A stretch of DNA of 64,000 bases, taken from an uncultured Christensenella sp. (GTDB taxonomy: Bacteria > Bacillota > Clostridia > Christensenellales > Borkfalkiaceae). Location of the stretch: NCBI GenBank assembly GCA_910578195.1, contig CAJTOY010000001.1:186001-250000 (forward strand), given 5' to 3'. Positions 39,380 to 49,957 of the stretch are shown in pieces (the stretch's first letter is position 1; each line of letters begins with the position of its first letter). The position numbers and the translations under genes are program-made. The notes under the pieces were generated by a model, which searched no databases, had not been told where the DNA came from, and worked only from the letters and a program-made list of their open reading frames with translations.

Positions 39380-42300
39380 ATGGCAAAAATTATTCTTTCG
39401 GTAGATATACAAAAAAAGAAAGCCGAACAGGGGCTTGGTGAATTAGAAGGCAAGATTAGAGAGATTGCCCAGTCTTTATCTACTGTTACAATAAATAATA
39501 AACTTACTTCTGATATAGAAGCTCTTACTGCGAAATTTAAGACTTTGGCGGACCAGTCGGACAGACTTGCAGGAAAGACTGCCAAGCAAGCCATAGAGAA
39601 CGAAAGACTTACTCAGGCGCAAATTAAAACGCAGATAACGACTGTAAATCTTCAAACGGCAGAGGAAAGGTTAGCGAAAGCAAAGATACTTACTCAAACC
39701 GCGTCCGTAAATCTGGCTATCGCCCAAGAGCGTCTTACAAAGTCCCAAAAGCAAACACAGATAACATCTGTCAACTTACAGTCAGCACAAGAACGTCTTA
39801 AAAAGGCGCAAGATAATAGCACTAAGTCTGCTACGACATTACAATCGCAAGTAAACGGCTTACAGAAGAAATATGCTGACTTGCTTTCAACTATCAAGTC
39901 GCTTGAAAAGCAGTACCCCGCTGGGACGTTTGACAGTCTTAAAACTGAAACGCAGAGTGCACTTACAACGCTGGAAAATTATAACAGTAAGTTAAAGAAC
40001 GGCGCAACCGCGAACGAAGCAATGTTGCTTAAAATACGCGAGCTTGCGAACGGCTACAATAATTTATCTACAAGCGTTGCTACAACTCGCGCTGAAACCG
40101 AACAGCAGACAACGACGGTAGAGAGAAATACTGCCGCAGTAAACAAGAGCGGCGACAGTATAACTTCCCTTATTAAAAAATTCTTAGTATGGCAATTATC
40201 AGCAACGCTCGTTATGAAGCCCTTACAGGCAATAACGGGTGCTATTTCCACGCTCAATGAAACTCTTGTAAAAACTGAAGATACAGTTATTGCATTCCAG
40301 CGTGTAATGCCCGGTCTTGCCGACGAGGAAATATCGAGTGCGCTTTATGGCTTGGCACAAGATTATGGGCAGACATTTGAAAATGTACAGGCTATCGCCC
40401 TTGACTTTGCGCGTACAGGTCTTTCTTGGGAAGATACGATAAAAGCCACAGAAGCGGCTCTGCTCGGTCTTAATACGGCTGAATTGGATGCAACTAACGC
40501 AAGCGCGGGTCTTATTGCAATTTTAACGCAGTATAAAATTGAAGCAAGCGAACTCGAAAGCGTTATTGATAAACTAAATATTACTCAGGATAATGCTGCT
40601 GTTACAACCGACAAGCTTTTAACTGCCTTACAACGTATGGGTTCATCTGCGGCGAATGCGAATCTAACGTTAGAGGAATCAATCGCTTTAATTACCGCTT
40701 TGTCTGCGGCGACTGGACGTAGCGGTGAAAACCTTGGTACCGCGCTTAACTCGTTAATTCAGTATTCAAGCAAATCAAGTGCACTTAACGTATTCGCGTC
40801 GCTCTCTGATAATGTTGCAGACGTTGTGGCTGAGTATAAGAAGGGTGCCGCAAGCATACTCGACGTTTGGTATGCAGTTTCCGACGAAATTCAACACTTG
40901 ACAGTTGAGCAGGCGGATAAGCTCGACGCTTACTTCGACACCGAAGACGGTTCTGCTCTTAAAGACGCACTTGCGGGCGACTTGGAAGAAATATACGACG
41001 ACCTCGCTGGTGTTTATACCACAGCAAACACATTCCGTAAAAACTACTTCATAGCCCTTTTGGGGAATATGGAAGAAGTTAAAGCCTCGCTCTCAAACAT
41101 GGATGGTTCGGACGGCTATTCAATGTTGCAGAACGAAGATTATCTCGATACTTATACGGCAAAACTGAATTCGCTCAATGCGCAATGGCAAGAGTTTTTG
41201 AATGGTGCGCAAAGCATATTAACATTAAAGAAATTAGGCGTGGACGCGGCCAGTGGCTTATTAACATTTGCTGATGCTCTTGACAAGGTTCACCTTTTAA
41301 TGCCGTTGGTTGCGGCGGGCGCAGTAGTGCTTGGTACCGTATTGCGCAACAAGGCAATGTCAGAGGCTGCTGCGCGAGTAAATGCTTATTCGTCCGCTTT
41401 AATAAAAAACAAGACGGCAACAATTTCCGATGCTACTGCTATTTCAAAACTTACTTCAAAGCAAAAACAGCAGGTAGTACAAGATATTGCAGCCTCCGCC
41501 GCAAGTGGTAAGGTTACAGGTGCGCAAGCTAAGCAGATTATAACTGAGGCTGGTCTTTCAAACGCCTTAACCAAATTGTCTGCCAAGAAAAAAGCAAAGT
41601 TACAAGCAACAATTCAGGAAGCTGTTGCGTCGGGAACATTAACCGCGACACAGGGCGCAGAAATAATAACGTCGCTCGGCTTAACAACGGCAAACACTGG
41701 TCTTGCCGCGAGCTTTAAAGCTGTTGCCGCAAGCATTAAATCGCTGTTAGCCTCTATACCCATTATAGGTTGGATTTTGCTTGCGGTTACAGCTGTTATT
41801 GAGATTATTCAGGCGATAGTTCAATGCTGTAATGATAATGCGGACGCAGCCCGCGAAGAAATAAAGGCAACCACAGAAGAAGCCGTACAAGCGATTGAAA
41901 CAATAAATGACGCAGTAGAAGCCCTGAATGAAGCCAATGAAGCCTTACAGGACAATATAGCGTCCTTGGAAATGTATGCAGACGTTTTGGGTGATACTTC
42001 TGCAAGCGAAGAAGAAAGAACAGATGCTTTAAACAACTTAATAAAATTATCAAGCGAATTAAGAGAAAGCTACGGCGTTGAAAACGATTATCTGACTTCA
42101 TTGCGCGTTGGCTATGACGATTTAACAAGTTCGGTTAATCAGTATATCGAATCAGTCCGTACTGCGGCTGCGCTGAAAGCGCAAAGCGATTACGAAGATG
42201 CACAAAAGCAATTAGAAGACGCAAAAGAATATCTCGGCAATGCCATTGATAACACAATGGGCAACGGCGATAAAAACGAAATGAAGGACTTGAAAGATTC

Positions 42301-44149
42301 ATTCGATTATGCCGGGATAAAGGGTTACGATAAGTTTGTAAACGACGATACAATACAAATCGGCTATTCGCAAGAAAACCTTGACCTTTTGCGTGACTGG
42401 CAAGACAAACTCTCTAACGCCCTTGAAGTGGAAGCCGCTAAAAACGGCAAAAGTAGTAGTAAATATAAGGAACTTTATAAAGCGTGGTCTGGGGTTCGTG
42501 ACGTTGCGAACGATATGGAAAGTACCCTTAAAGATATTGAAGATATTGAGGGTAGCACACTTGATTTATTCGCAAAGGCGCAAGTCCTTAACAACGAAAC
42601 ACTTTCCAGTCTTTATTACGGTGCTATGGGCACGTCGGCAGAGGCGGGCGATTCCTATGACCAGTTAAAGAAAATAATCCAAGAAACTACCGAGTACACT
42701 GACGAGCAAAAGAACGCTATAATCGCATTCATAAACGAAGGTCTTTCAGGTTATATTGGTAAATATAAGGCACACGTCGAAGAATGGGCGAACGATATTT
42801 CAAAGGTTACAAGTCTTTACGGCGACCTTATTGACAAACTTAAAGCGTTGCGTGATGCTGAAAAATCAAGCAACGAATGGGAAGAAAAGAAACTCTCTGT
42901 ATTAGAAGCCCAAAAAGAAGTATTAGAGGCGCAACAAGCCCTTGAAAACGCCAAAAACGAAGCCACCGTTAGACGTTTTAATACTGCAACTGGGCAGTGG
43001 GAATGGCAGACTGACGAAAAGAAAATCGCCGAAGCCGAAGACAAAATAGAGAGCGCGGAGGCAAGTTTATTAAAGGCACAGCAAAATCTTCAAGAGGCTG
43101 CCTACAACAAAATTATTGAGTTGCTTGAATCTGGTCAAACCACAAACGACGAAGTAATAGGAATTCTCAATGAGGTTGCTCCTTACTTGCTGTTGAACAC
43201 CGATTATGCGGGAGAAATGGCAGGTTTCGCTGGTGAACTAAATGGTGTTGCGGGTAGCATATCGGGTGTTGCGGATAGTATTTTGGGTGTTGCCTTTGAT
43301 ATAAGGACCTATACTGGCGAATTGCCGAGTTTCTTCACTGATATAGTCGGTGCAATAAAAGAAGTAACCAAAGTTGACGTTACTCAACCGATTAAAACAG
43401 AGCCGGGCGATTACACGCCGATTCCCTCAATTACCCAAACTACACCTTCGCTGAATCAACCACAGCAAAAGAGCGACGTTGATATTGCCAAAGATAAAAT
43501 CGTCGTCCTTAAAGGCGCGGAAGGCAGAGGTATCAATAAAAGCAAAGTAGGCGACAATGGCAATGTTAAATGGGCGGGCGTAGATTACAATGTCGAAAAC
43601 GCTGGCGAAATAAACGACGAAATTCTGAAACAAGCCGTTGACGCATTAGGTTTAGGCGATAGGGCGATTTTTGGTTACAACGGCGACTTATACGGAAACC
43701 TTGATGGCGGTATCGTTAAGTTAAGAGGGCTTGACGGTTGGAGTTCATTCTGGAAAGATAACAAAAACACAAACTTTGAGGCATTAAAAAATACAGTTAC
43801 AAGTGTTTATGGCACATTCGATAGTGGTGGTATTGCTGGGGGAGCAGGCTATATGGCAAAACCCACCAGCCGTCCCGAAACCGTAAACGACCCTGACCTT
43901 ACTTCAATGATACTTTCGCCCAGACGGAATGCTGAATGGGATAAGTATGTAAATAATATGGGAATTATGTTCGAGAAAGCTCATAAGTACAGTCAATCGC
44001 CGATGACACAGAGCAACTTCGGTAATACCAATAATAGTGTCGATAATAGCGGTCAAGTAATTGTAAACGGAATGACTGTCAGCCAAGACGCAAAGACAAT
44101 GACCGTAGCGGACTTGTTTTCGCTTGCAAAGATTATTCCTAACAAATAA
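39380..44149 (+). CDS. Tail tape measure protein
   Basis: 1589 residues, the largest gene. The first 250 residues form a coiled coil with near-repeats (VNLQTAEERLAKAK, VNLAIAQERLTKSQ, VNLQSAQERLKKAQ). Hydrophobic stretches follow (KFLVWQLSATLVMKPLQAI, IPIIGWILLAVTAVIEIIQA), then another coiled coil near 1170-1260. This is the usual tape-measure plan. At about 1.5 angstrom per residue the tail would be near 240 nm. The function is to set tail length and assist DNA ejection. Confidence 0.92.
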   Translation: MAKIILSVDIQKKKAEQGLGELEGKIREIAQSLSTVTINNKLTSDIEALTAKFKTLADQSDRLAGKTAKQAIENERLTQAQIKTQITTVNLQTAEERLAKAKILTQTASVNLAIAQERLTKSQKQTQITSVNLQSAQERLKKAQDNSTKSATTLQSQVNGLQKKYADLLSTIKSLEKQYPAGTFDSLKTETQSALTTLENYNSKLKNGATANEAMLLKIRELANGYNNLSTSVATTRAETEQQTTTVERNTAAVNKSGDSITSLIKKFLVWQLSATLVMKPLQAITGAISTLNETLVKTEDTVIAFQRVMPGLADEEISSALYGLAQDYGQTFENVQAIALDFARTGLSWEDTIKATEAALLGLNTAELDATNASAGLIAILTQYKIEASELESVIDKLNITQDNAAVTTDKLLTALQRMGSSAANANLTLEESIALITALSAATGRSGENLGTALNSLIQYSSKSSALNVFASLSDNVADVVAEYKKGAASILDVWYAVSDEIQHLTVEQADKLDAYFDTEDGSALKDALAGDLEEIYDDLAGVYTTANTFRKNYFIALLGNMEEVKASLSNMDGSDGYSMLQNEDYLDTYTAKLNSLNAQWQEFLNGAQSILTLKKLGVDAASGLLTFADALDKVHLLMPLVAAGAVVLGTVLRNKAMSEAAARVNAYSSALIKNKTATISDATAISKLTSKQKQQVVQDIAASAASGKVTGAQAKQIITEAGLSNALTKLSAKKKAKLQATIQEAVASGTLTATQGAEIITSLGLTTANTGLAASFKAVAASIKSLLASIPIIGWILLAVTAVIEIIQAIVQCCNDNADAAREEIKATTEEAVQAIETINDAVEALNEANEALQDNIASLEMYADVLGDTSASEEERTDALNNLIKLSSELRESYGVENDYLTSLRVGYDDLTSSVNQYIESVRTAAALKAQSDYEDAQKQLEDAKEYLGNAIDNTMGNGDKNEMKDLKDSFDYAGIKGYDKFVNDDTIQIGYSQENLDLLRDWQDKLSNALEVEAAKNGKSSSKYKELYKAWSGVRDVANDMESTLKDIEDIEGSTLDLFAKAQVLNNETLSSLYYGAMGTSAEAGDSYDQLKKIIQETTEYTDEQKNAIIAFINEGLSGYIGKYKAHVEEWANDISKVTSLYGDLIDKLKALRDAEKSSNEWEEKKLSVLEAQKEVLEAQQALENAKNEATVRRFNTATGQWEWQTDEKKIAEAEDKIESAEASLLKAQQNLQEAAYNKIIELLESGQTTNDEVIGILNEVAPYLLLNTDYAGEMAGFAGELNGVAGSISGVADSILGVAFDIRTYTGELPSFFTDIVGAIKEVTKVDVTQPIKTEPGDYTPIPSITQTTPSLNQPQQKSDVDIAKDKIVVLKGAEGRGINKSKVGDNGNVKWAGVDYNVENAGEINDEILKQAVDALGLGDRAIFGYNGDLYGNLDGGIVKLRGLDGWSSFWKDNKNTNFEALKNTVTSVYGTFDSGGIAGGAGYMAKPTSRPETVNDPDLTSMILSPRRNAEWDKYVNNMGIMFEKAHKYSQSPMTQSNFGNTNNSVDNSGQVIVNGMTVSQDAKTMTVADLFSLAKIIPNK

Positions 44150-44174
44150 CTAATAAGAAAAGGAGCAGAGAATT

Positions 44175-47000
44175 ATGGCGATTTACGAGCCTAATCAAAT
44201 AATACCGTCAACATTTACAAACAGCGGTACGATTTCGGCGAGCGACCAAGTAAATATTCAATGGCAAGTAAACGGCAATAGCGCGTTACAAGGCTTTCAA
44301 ATTGATATGTACGCCAACAACGCACAGTCTAATTTTATTAAATCGACAGGTTATTTAACAACAAGGTGCCCCTTTAACGGTACCGACCAACGCGGTAAAT
44401 CTGTTTACTTTTCTTACATATCAGGCGGAACTTGGGCAAGTGAATTCGGACTGGCAGACGGCAACGATTATAAGTTTAGAATTACACAATGGTTTAAAGC
44501 GCAAAATAGCGTAGTTTCAATACCTCTCACCGCGCCACAAAGAGGCAAAATGTATTATTTCCTTATGGATCAGTACAGCGACGAGTACGCTAACGGCGCG
44601 GTCTATTTTGCAGTAAACGAAGATTACGACAGCATAACATTCTATTACAGCTTTACAAACGGCGTTGGGTGGATTGAAACACGAGAAGGCAACACAAAAC
44701 GCATAGTTCTTACTACTGCGGGCTTTAATGCAAACGGCACCGCGCCCGAAAATGCAATAAGAATTTGGGGCGACCAGCCTCAATATAATGCCGATTTTGG
44801 CGTTGACTTCGTACAACAGATTTCAGAATCAGCAATAATTACAAGGACACACCCCACACTGCAGTTAAGCGTAAATGACGGCGAAACATTGAATACTGCA
44901 TTTGCAGAGTTTACGGCAGATTATAGTCAAGCACAAGACGATGCGATTAAGTGGGTACGGTGGGAACTTGCTGACGGGCACGATAGAAGTAACCACTTAG
45001 CGGACACGGGCAACATTTATACGTCAGTGCTTGCCTACGAACTCGACGGCTTATTCAACAACACAGACTATGCAGTGCGCTGTACGGTTGAAACAGAATC
45101 AGGCATACAAATCAGTTCGGGCTGGGTTGGATTTAGCGTGAGCTATACAGCCGACGTTTATTCAGGTTCATTTTCAGCAGAATATTACCGCTCGGAGAAC
45201 AGTGTCGGTCTTGCGTGGGATGTGCTTGATAATGCAACTATTATCCCGGCGCGCGCCAGCGGGACTTATACACTGGCTAATGGCTCGGTTACGTTACCCG
45301 CAAATACAACAATAACTTGGAATCAGGTTACAGACAACCCTATGAACTTCACGGGACCGTGGGCTGTCTTATGGAAGGGTAGAATAAATGACGCTACCCC
45401 CAAGGGCAATTTCTTGAATATAAATAACGGCAGAATAACCGCGTCAAGAATTTCCCCTAAAATCAAATATACTTGGAACTACCCTTACGACGATTTAAGC
45501 GTAGGACAGCAAAGATATGACTTAACGTTAAACGAATTTACGCCGACTAACCCGCCACCCCAAAACGGCGATTTGTGCGTTACAGAAGAAGGGTATATTT
45601 GCGAAATTAGAGAGCAGTGGGACGATGAAGAATTTGTCGGGTACTATATCAGGGTAATAGATATAGCAGACGACTACTCAGACGTTACAGGCAACTTTAT
45701 TGCGATAAATATTCTTAACTCAAACGGCAGCAATGTTCAAGCCGAATTAAATATCGCAGCAGACAACTCAGAAACCGCCCTTTTAATAACGCCTACAGAT
45801 ATTTACGCTTTTTCATACGAAGGCGACAGGTTGTTAGACTGGACCAGAACGTCGGTGCGGTACACGCAGGACGCGATTACTTCCGTAATGATAGACGGTG
45901 GCGAGAATGGTGCAGGGTGCGATTGTATTTCCGTAATTCAGGGTAATGGCGATACGATTTTGAACGAATTACGAGCAGGTGGCGGCGCAACGTTTGAGCC
46001 GTCTTGGAATAGCGAAACCTACCAACTATATATGACAGCAAACTTCACTTACAATATTGAGGGTGGTATAGGTACTGTTTCAACAAATAGGGGGTTCCGT
46101 ATATATAGACAAGAAGAAGGTAGCAGTGAATTAAAAGTGATTGCTAAAACAAGTTCACTCGTTACGCGCCTTAAAGACTTTGGTATTGTGAGCGGCAAAA
46201 GCTACCGCTATCATTTATTTGCCTACGATAACAATGGCGCGCTTATGTCTTCAGTCGAAATAGAAAAAACTATATCGCCGAGATTTAAAAATTATAGCTT
46301 GTTGGCTACGGAATACAGCGAAGAAGACGAGGCTTATCACGTTGTAAAGCAATACATATTTGAGTACAACATTTCGCAAGGTTCTGTATCAAACAACAAT
46401 TCACCCTCTCTAACCGCGAATTTTACGCGCTATCCGACAAGAATGGGTTCGGTGCAGAATTATGACAGTGGCACACTGCAAGCCCTTATAGGTATTGTGA
46501 GCGACGATGAGTACTACGACAGTATAGAGCTTGAAAGAGAACTCAAAGACCTTTCAACGACCACATACACACTGTTTATGCGTGATATGGAAGGGCATAT
46601 AAGAATGGTACACACGAACGGTGCTGTTACTATGGAGCCCAACCTTAAAACTCGTCAAATGCAAAAGAAAATATCCTTGCCTTGGGTAGAGATAGGCGAC
46701 GCAAGTGAGGTAACAATTATTCAGCTTTCAACAGACGTTGGCTGGCGTGTTGACGAGGATGTTCTTGGCGTAGATTTCGACGTAGATTTAACAACTGGTC
46801 AACTTATTGCAAAATATCCTTTACCTTACAACGGAACAACATTTGCTCTCGGTGGCGAGGATAGGGAAGTCCTTATTGCTAAGACACCAAAGGTTATGAG
46901 TGCGCCCACATTTGAATTACCCGATTCGGCAGAGAAAGACGAGGGTAAATTCGGTATATTGACAGCTAAGGTAATAAAGAATACCACAGACGAGGACTAA
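44175..47000 (+). CDS. Large tail protein, beta-rich (fibronectin-like)
   Basis: 941 residues right after the tape measure, with AAGGAG before the ATG. The sequence is beta rich with repeated Ig/fibronectin-like edges (SASDQVNIQWQVNGNSALQG, NDYKFRITQWFKAQ, LDGLFNNTDYAVRC, VSGKSYRYHLFAYDNNG). This place usually encodes the distal tail protein or baseplate hub. Domain limits cannot be fixed by eye. Confidence 0.65.
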   Translation: MAIYEPNQIIPSTFTNSGTISASDQVNIQWQVNGNSALQGFQIDMYANNAQSNFIKSTGYLTTRCPFNGTDQRGKSVYFSYISGGTWASEFGLADGNDYKFRITQWFKAQNSVVSIPLTAPQRGKMYYFLMDQYSDEYANGAVYFAVNEDYDSITFYYSFTNGVGWIETREGNTKRIVLTTAGFNANGTAPENAIRIWGDQPQYNADFGVDFVQQISESAIITRTHPTLQLSVNDGETLNTAFAEFTADYSQAQDDAIKWVRWELADGHDRSNHLADTGNIYTSVLAYELDGLFNNTDYAVRCTVETESGIQISSGWVGFSVSYTADVYSGSFSAEYYRSENSVGLAWDVLDNATIIPARASGTYTLANGSVTLPANTTITWNQVTDNPMNFTGPWAVLWKGRINDATPKGNFLNINNGRITASRISPKIKYTWNYPYDDLSVGQQRYDLTLNEFTPTNPPPQNGDLCVTEEGYICEIREQWDDEEFVGYYIRVIDIADDYSDVTGNFIAINILNSNGSNVQAELNIAADNSETALLITPTDIYAFSYEGDRLLDWTRTSVRYTQDAITSVMIDGGENGAGCDCISVIQGNGDTILNELRAGGGATFEPSWNSETYQLYMTANFTYNIEGGIGTVSTNRGFRIYRQEEGSSELKVIAKTSSLVTRLKDFGIVSGKSYRYHLFAYDNNGALMSSVEIEKTISPRFKNYSLLATEYSEEDEAYHVVKQYIFEYNISQGSVSNNNSPSLTANFTRYPTRMGSVQNYDSGTLQALIGIVSDDEYYDSIELERELKDLSTTTYTLFMRDMEGHIRMVHTNGAVTMEPNLKTRQMQKKISLPWVEIGDASEVTIIQLSTDVGWRVDEDVLGVDFDVDLTTGQLIAKYPLPYNGTTFALGGEDREVLIAKTPKVMSAPTFELPDSAEKDEGKFGILTAKVIKNTTDED

Positions 47001-47006
47001 ACCCGC

Positions 47007-48311
47007 ATGGCAACATTAACACCATACCAGCAATACCTTCGGGAAGTTGAATATCCCGAACGATACAAAAAACTGACCAAACTTGAATTTCTTAACCCGG
47101 ACAACACCGTAGCATTCGCGCTTGATAATAACTTTAAGCGCGGTTACGGTGGTTACGCCGACAGTAGAGCATTTATTCAGGACGGCTCGCTTAGCGTTTC
47201 CTTAAACAATGGGCAGCGCAGAAAGGCGAGTGTAACATTTGAAAATCTTGACGGCGCATTTGATTATGCGGTCAACAAGATATGGTTCGGTAACAAGGTA
47301 AGATTATCAATGGGAATCCGCTTGCAGAGCGAACAAGATTTCTATTTATCGCAAGGCGTGTTTTATTTCGACGACCCTAAACTCGAATTAAAACCCAACA
47401 GCAGAAAATCGTCATATTCACTGGTTGACAAATGGGCATATCTTGACGGATCTCTTTTCGGCAAACTCGAAAACACATACGAAATCTTAAACAGAACGAA
47501 TATTTTTGAGGCAATGGCTGGAATTCTGCGTCTATCGAAGTTTACTCACAAGGAAACCAAAAATAAGGCGGAAATGATAGACAGTGTGCAGCCTATATTT
47601 ACGAGCTTTTACAACAACCGCACCATTACAATTAACGGACAAATCGTGCCTATGTGCCTTGCGCCGCACACCGTTACAACGTCGTCAGGCGGTGCGTATT
47701 CAAACGTCTTGCTTGACCTGAATACTTTACTTGTTAGTTGGATAGGCTATGACGAAACAGGCGCATTAAGAGTTGACGCATCGCAGGAAGATATTAACGA
47801 TATGACTAAACCCGTTTTGTGGACGTTCACAGTAAAAGGCGGGAAGACAACGTTTTCTATTTCCGAAAGCGCAAAACCGACAAATGTCTTTAACGATATT
47901 ATCGTTTTCGGTGAAACTTTGGACGAGGCTATGGTTGGCGCACGAGCAACAAACCTTGACCCGGCAAGCGACACAAATGCAAACCTTATAGGCAAGAAGA
48001 CCTATTTTGAAAGCTCAAATACTTGCTACTCGGTAGAGCAATGCCGCGACCTTACAAGCCAGTATTTAAAACAGAAGACGGTATTACAAAAATCAATTAC
48101 GATTTCGTGCCCCCAGCTTTTCCATTTACGCGAAAACAACATTATATCGGTACTTAGGTCAGATAAGCAGGGCGGCGGATTAGAAAGGCATTTAATACAG
48201 TCATACAGCCTTCCGCTTTCTTCGTCGGGCAGTATGAGTATTACCGCAACCTCGACAAATGATTTTCCGAAAGTTACGGTTAAAGATTTGGACTTATCGC
48301 AAGGAATATGA
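47007..48311 (+). CDS. Tail-tip protein (DUF5048-like)
   Basis: 434 residues. The opening YREL-like region (LREVEYPERYKKLTKLEF), DGSLSVSLNNGQRRKASVTF, ENLDGAFDYAVNKIWFGNKV and DKWAYLDGSLFGKLENTYEI are typical of a conserved Firmicutes phage tail protein I associate with DUF5048. It is part of the baseplate or tip, near the fibres. The exact role is unknown. Confidence 0.7.
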   Translation: MATLTPYQQYLREVEYPERYKKLTKLEFLNPDNTVAFALDNNFKRGYGGYADSRAFIQDGSLSVSLNNGQRRKASVTFENLDGAFDYAVNKIWFGNKVRLSMGIRLQSEQDFYLSQGVFYFDDPKLELKPNSRKSSYSLVDKWAYLDGSLFGKLENTYEILNRTNIFEAMAGILRLSKFTHKETKNKAEMIDSVQPIFTSFYNNRTITINGQIVPMCLAPHTVTTSSGGAYSNVLLDLNTLLVSWIGYDETGALRVDASQEDINDMTKPVLWTFTVKGGKTTFSISESAKPTNVFNDIIVFGETLDEAMVGARATNLDPASDTNANLIGKKTYFESSNTCYSVEQCRDLTSQYLKQKTVLQKSITISCPQLFHLRENNIISVLRSDKQGGGLERHLIQSYSLPLSSSGSMSITATSTNDFPKVTVKDLDLSQGI

Positions 48312-48321
48312 TAGAATAATT

Positions 48322-48630
48322 ATGAGTGATAAATTAAAAGAAGCCGAAGCGTTTAAATATATGCTTACAGACTTCGTAAGCGAAGTTATAGAAAATCACC
48401 CAGTCGTAAGGGCGGCCATAAAAGCAAGAAAAATGATAGTGGCAGAACCGCCCAACACTACAGAAAAAACGGTTAAGGTGCATTTTCCTTTTGACGAAAA
48501 GGCTATTACATTGCCGTATAATTCAAGAATGCCAGTATCTGCGTTAGCTGTAGGAAAAACGGTCAGTGTTTGGTACTCGCAAGATATAAACAACGGAATT
48601 ATTATGCAGAACGGTTCTTGGTCGATATAG
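48322..48630 (+). CDS. Small tail-region protein
   Basis: 102 residues from ATG 48322. N-terminal helix (MSDKLKEAEAFKYMLTDFVS), then a beta barrel-like part (TVKVHFPFDEKAITLPYNSR, VGKTVSVWYSQDINNGIIMQ). It follows the tail-tip gene and precedes the third RNA element. Possible small tip or fibre-attachment protein. Confidence 0.55.
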   Translation: MSDKLKEAEAFKYMLTDFVSEVIENHPVVRAAIKARKMIVAEPPNTTEKTVKVHFPFDEKAITLPYNSRMPVSALAVGKTVSVWYSQDINNGIIMQNGSWSI

Positions 48631-48666
48631 TCGTCGAACCATGCATGTACAACTTAATACTTATCT

Positions 48667-48745
48667 TATCGTAAATGGACGATAGGGAAAGCCAAAAGGG
48701 GCTATAAGCAGTTACAGAATCAAAAGGTTTTGTCTGCTTATAGCC
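48667..48745 (+). ncRNA. Structured RNA element, copy 3 (before tail fibre)
   Basis: Hairpin 1 has different bases but the same form: TATCGT/ACGATA around AAATGG. The GCCAAAAGGGGCT linker follows. Hairpin 2 is a perfect 12-bp stem GGCTATAAGCAG/CTGCTTATAGCC, with an inner ACAGAA/TTTTGT pairing. A T-tract (TTTTATTATTTTT) follows, so this copy can also terminate transcription. It lies 48 bases before the fibre ATG, which has its own AGGAGG site. Confidence 0.78.
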
Positions 48746-48793
48746 TTTTATTATTTTTCAATAAAACTAAAAAAAATAGGAGGTATTTCTTTA

Positions 48794-49927
48794 ATGGGTT
48801 CAACAGTCATTGACCAACGCGAACTTGGAATTGTGGTACCCGTAGCGCGCGGTAAATGGGAAGCAAAAACCGTTTACCAAAAGCTCAACATTGTTACACA
48901 CAATTTCGGCACTTATATTGCTAAAAAAAGTAGCATAAATGTCCGCCCCACAATCGACGAGAACTGGGAAAATTACTGGATGGAACTTGCGTCGGGTAGG
49001 GGCATATCATCAACCACAACAGACTATATCACAACAAAACCCGACGTAACAGCACCGCCCGAAGAAGGTTGGAGCGGAACCATTCCAACCGTTAAGCCGG
49101 GCGACTTTCTGTGGACGAGAATAACGCTTACATATACCGACGGTGCGCAAGTCGTTTCGTATGCTGTGGGTGCAGGCGGTGTTACGGGTGTTGGTGTAAA
49201 ATCAACTGAAGTTGACTATCAACGCACTTCCAGCGGTTCAGATATTCCTACTGACGATGCGGCGTGGACTAAAACAATTCCCGCAGTCAAGGTAAACACA
49301 TTTCTGTGGACGCGAACAAAAATCAACTACACGGACGGCACAAGCGCAATATTTTATTCAGTCGGATATAACGGTATAGGCATCTCAACCACGATAATAA
49401 ATTATGCGGTTAGCGATACAGGCGCAACGCCGCCCGAAGAAGGGTGGGTATCATCTATTCCGTCAACGATTACGCAGGGTAAATTCCTTTGGTCTAAAAC
49501 CGTAACGACTTATACGGATAATTCCAGCTCAACAGTTTACTCGGTTGCTTATCAAGGACAAAACCCTTCAATAAAAATCGGGAAAGTAACTACTGTTGCG
49601 CCTGACCACGCCGCGACAGTAAAAAATGTTGGCACTGCACTCGATATGGTTTTAGATATTGAGATTCCACAAGGCGTTACGGGCGCAAGGCTCGACGACG
49701 TAACCATAAGCGAATCGCCGCTTGCTGGCGCATTACCGCGCTATAACGACGCGGAAAATATCAAATCTTCAAAACCCATTCTAAACAACGATTGTGTAAG
49801 GCTTGTGGACTTGGCGGCACTCATATTAAAGGGTGAGTTAAGTACCCCGCTTTCAACAAGCGATGGTAGATATTTAACAATCAACGGAAAACACATATAC
49901 GCGAACATTAAAGTCTGCAATTCTTAA
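48794..49927 (+). CDS. Tail fibre protein with three repeats
   Basis: 377 residues. After an approximately 70-residue N-terminal domain (IDQRELGIVVPVARGKWEAK) come three repeats of about 60 residues, each with W, a PPEEGW or DDAAW turn, FLWTR or FLWSK, and a Y-S-V end (GISSTTTDYITT, VGVKSTEVDYQR, GISTTIINYAVS). The C-terminus LSTPLSTSDGRYLTINGKHI is related to the end of the protein at 50245. It is probably a fibre or appendage. Confidence 0.75.
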   Translation: MGSTVIDQRELGIVVPVARGKWEAKTVYQKLNIVTHNFGTYIAKKSSINVRPTIDENWENYWMELASGRGISSTTTDYITTKPDVTAPPEEGWSGTIPTVKPGDFLWTRITLTYTDGAQVVSYAVGAGGVTGVGVKSTEVDYQRTSSGSDIPTDDAAWTKTIPAVKVNTFLWTRTKINYTDGTSAIFYSVGYNGIGISTTIINYAVSDTGATPPEEGWVSSIPSTITQGKFLWSKTVTTYTDNSSSTVYSVAYQGQNPSIKIGKVTTVAPDHAATVKNVGTALDMVLDIEIPQGVTGARLDDVTISESPLAGALPRYNDAENIKSSKPILNNDCVRLVDLAALILKGELSTPLSTSDGRYLTINGKHIYANIKVCNS

Positions 49928-49957
49928 ATTCAAACTAAATTAAAGGAGAATACCGAT

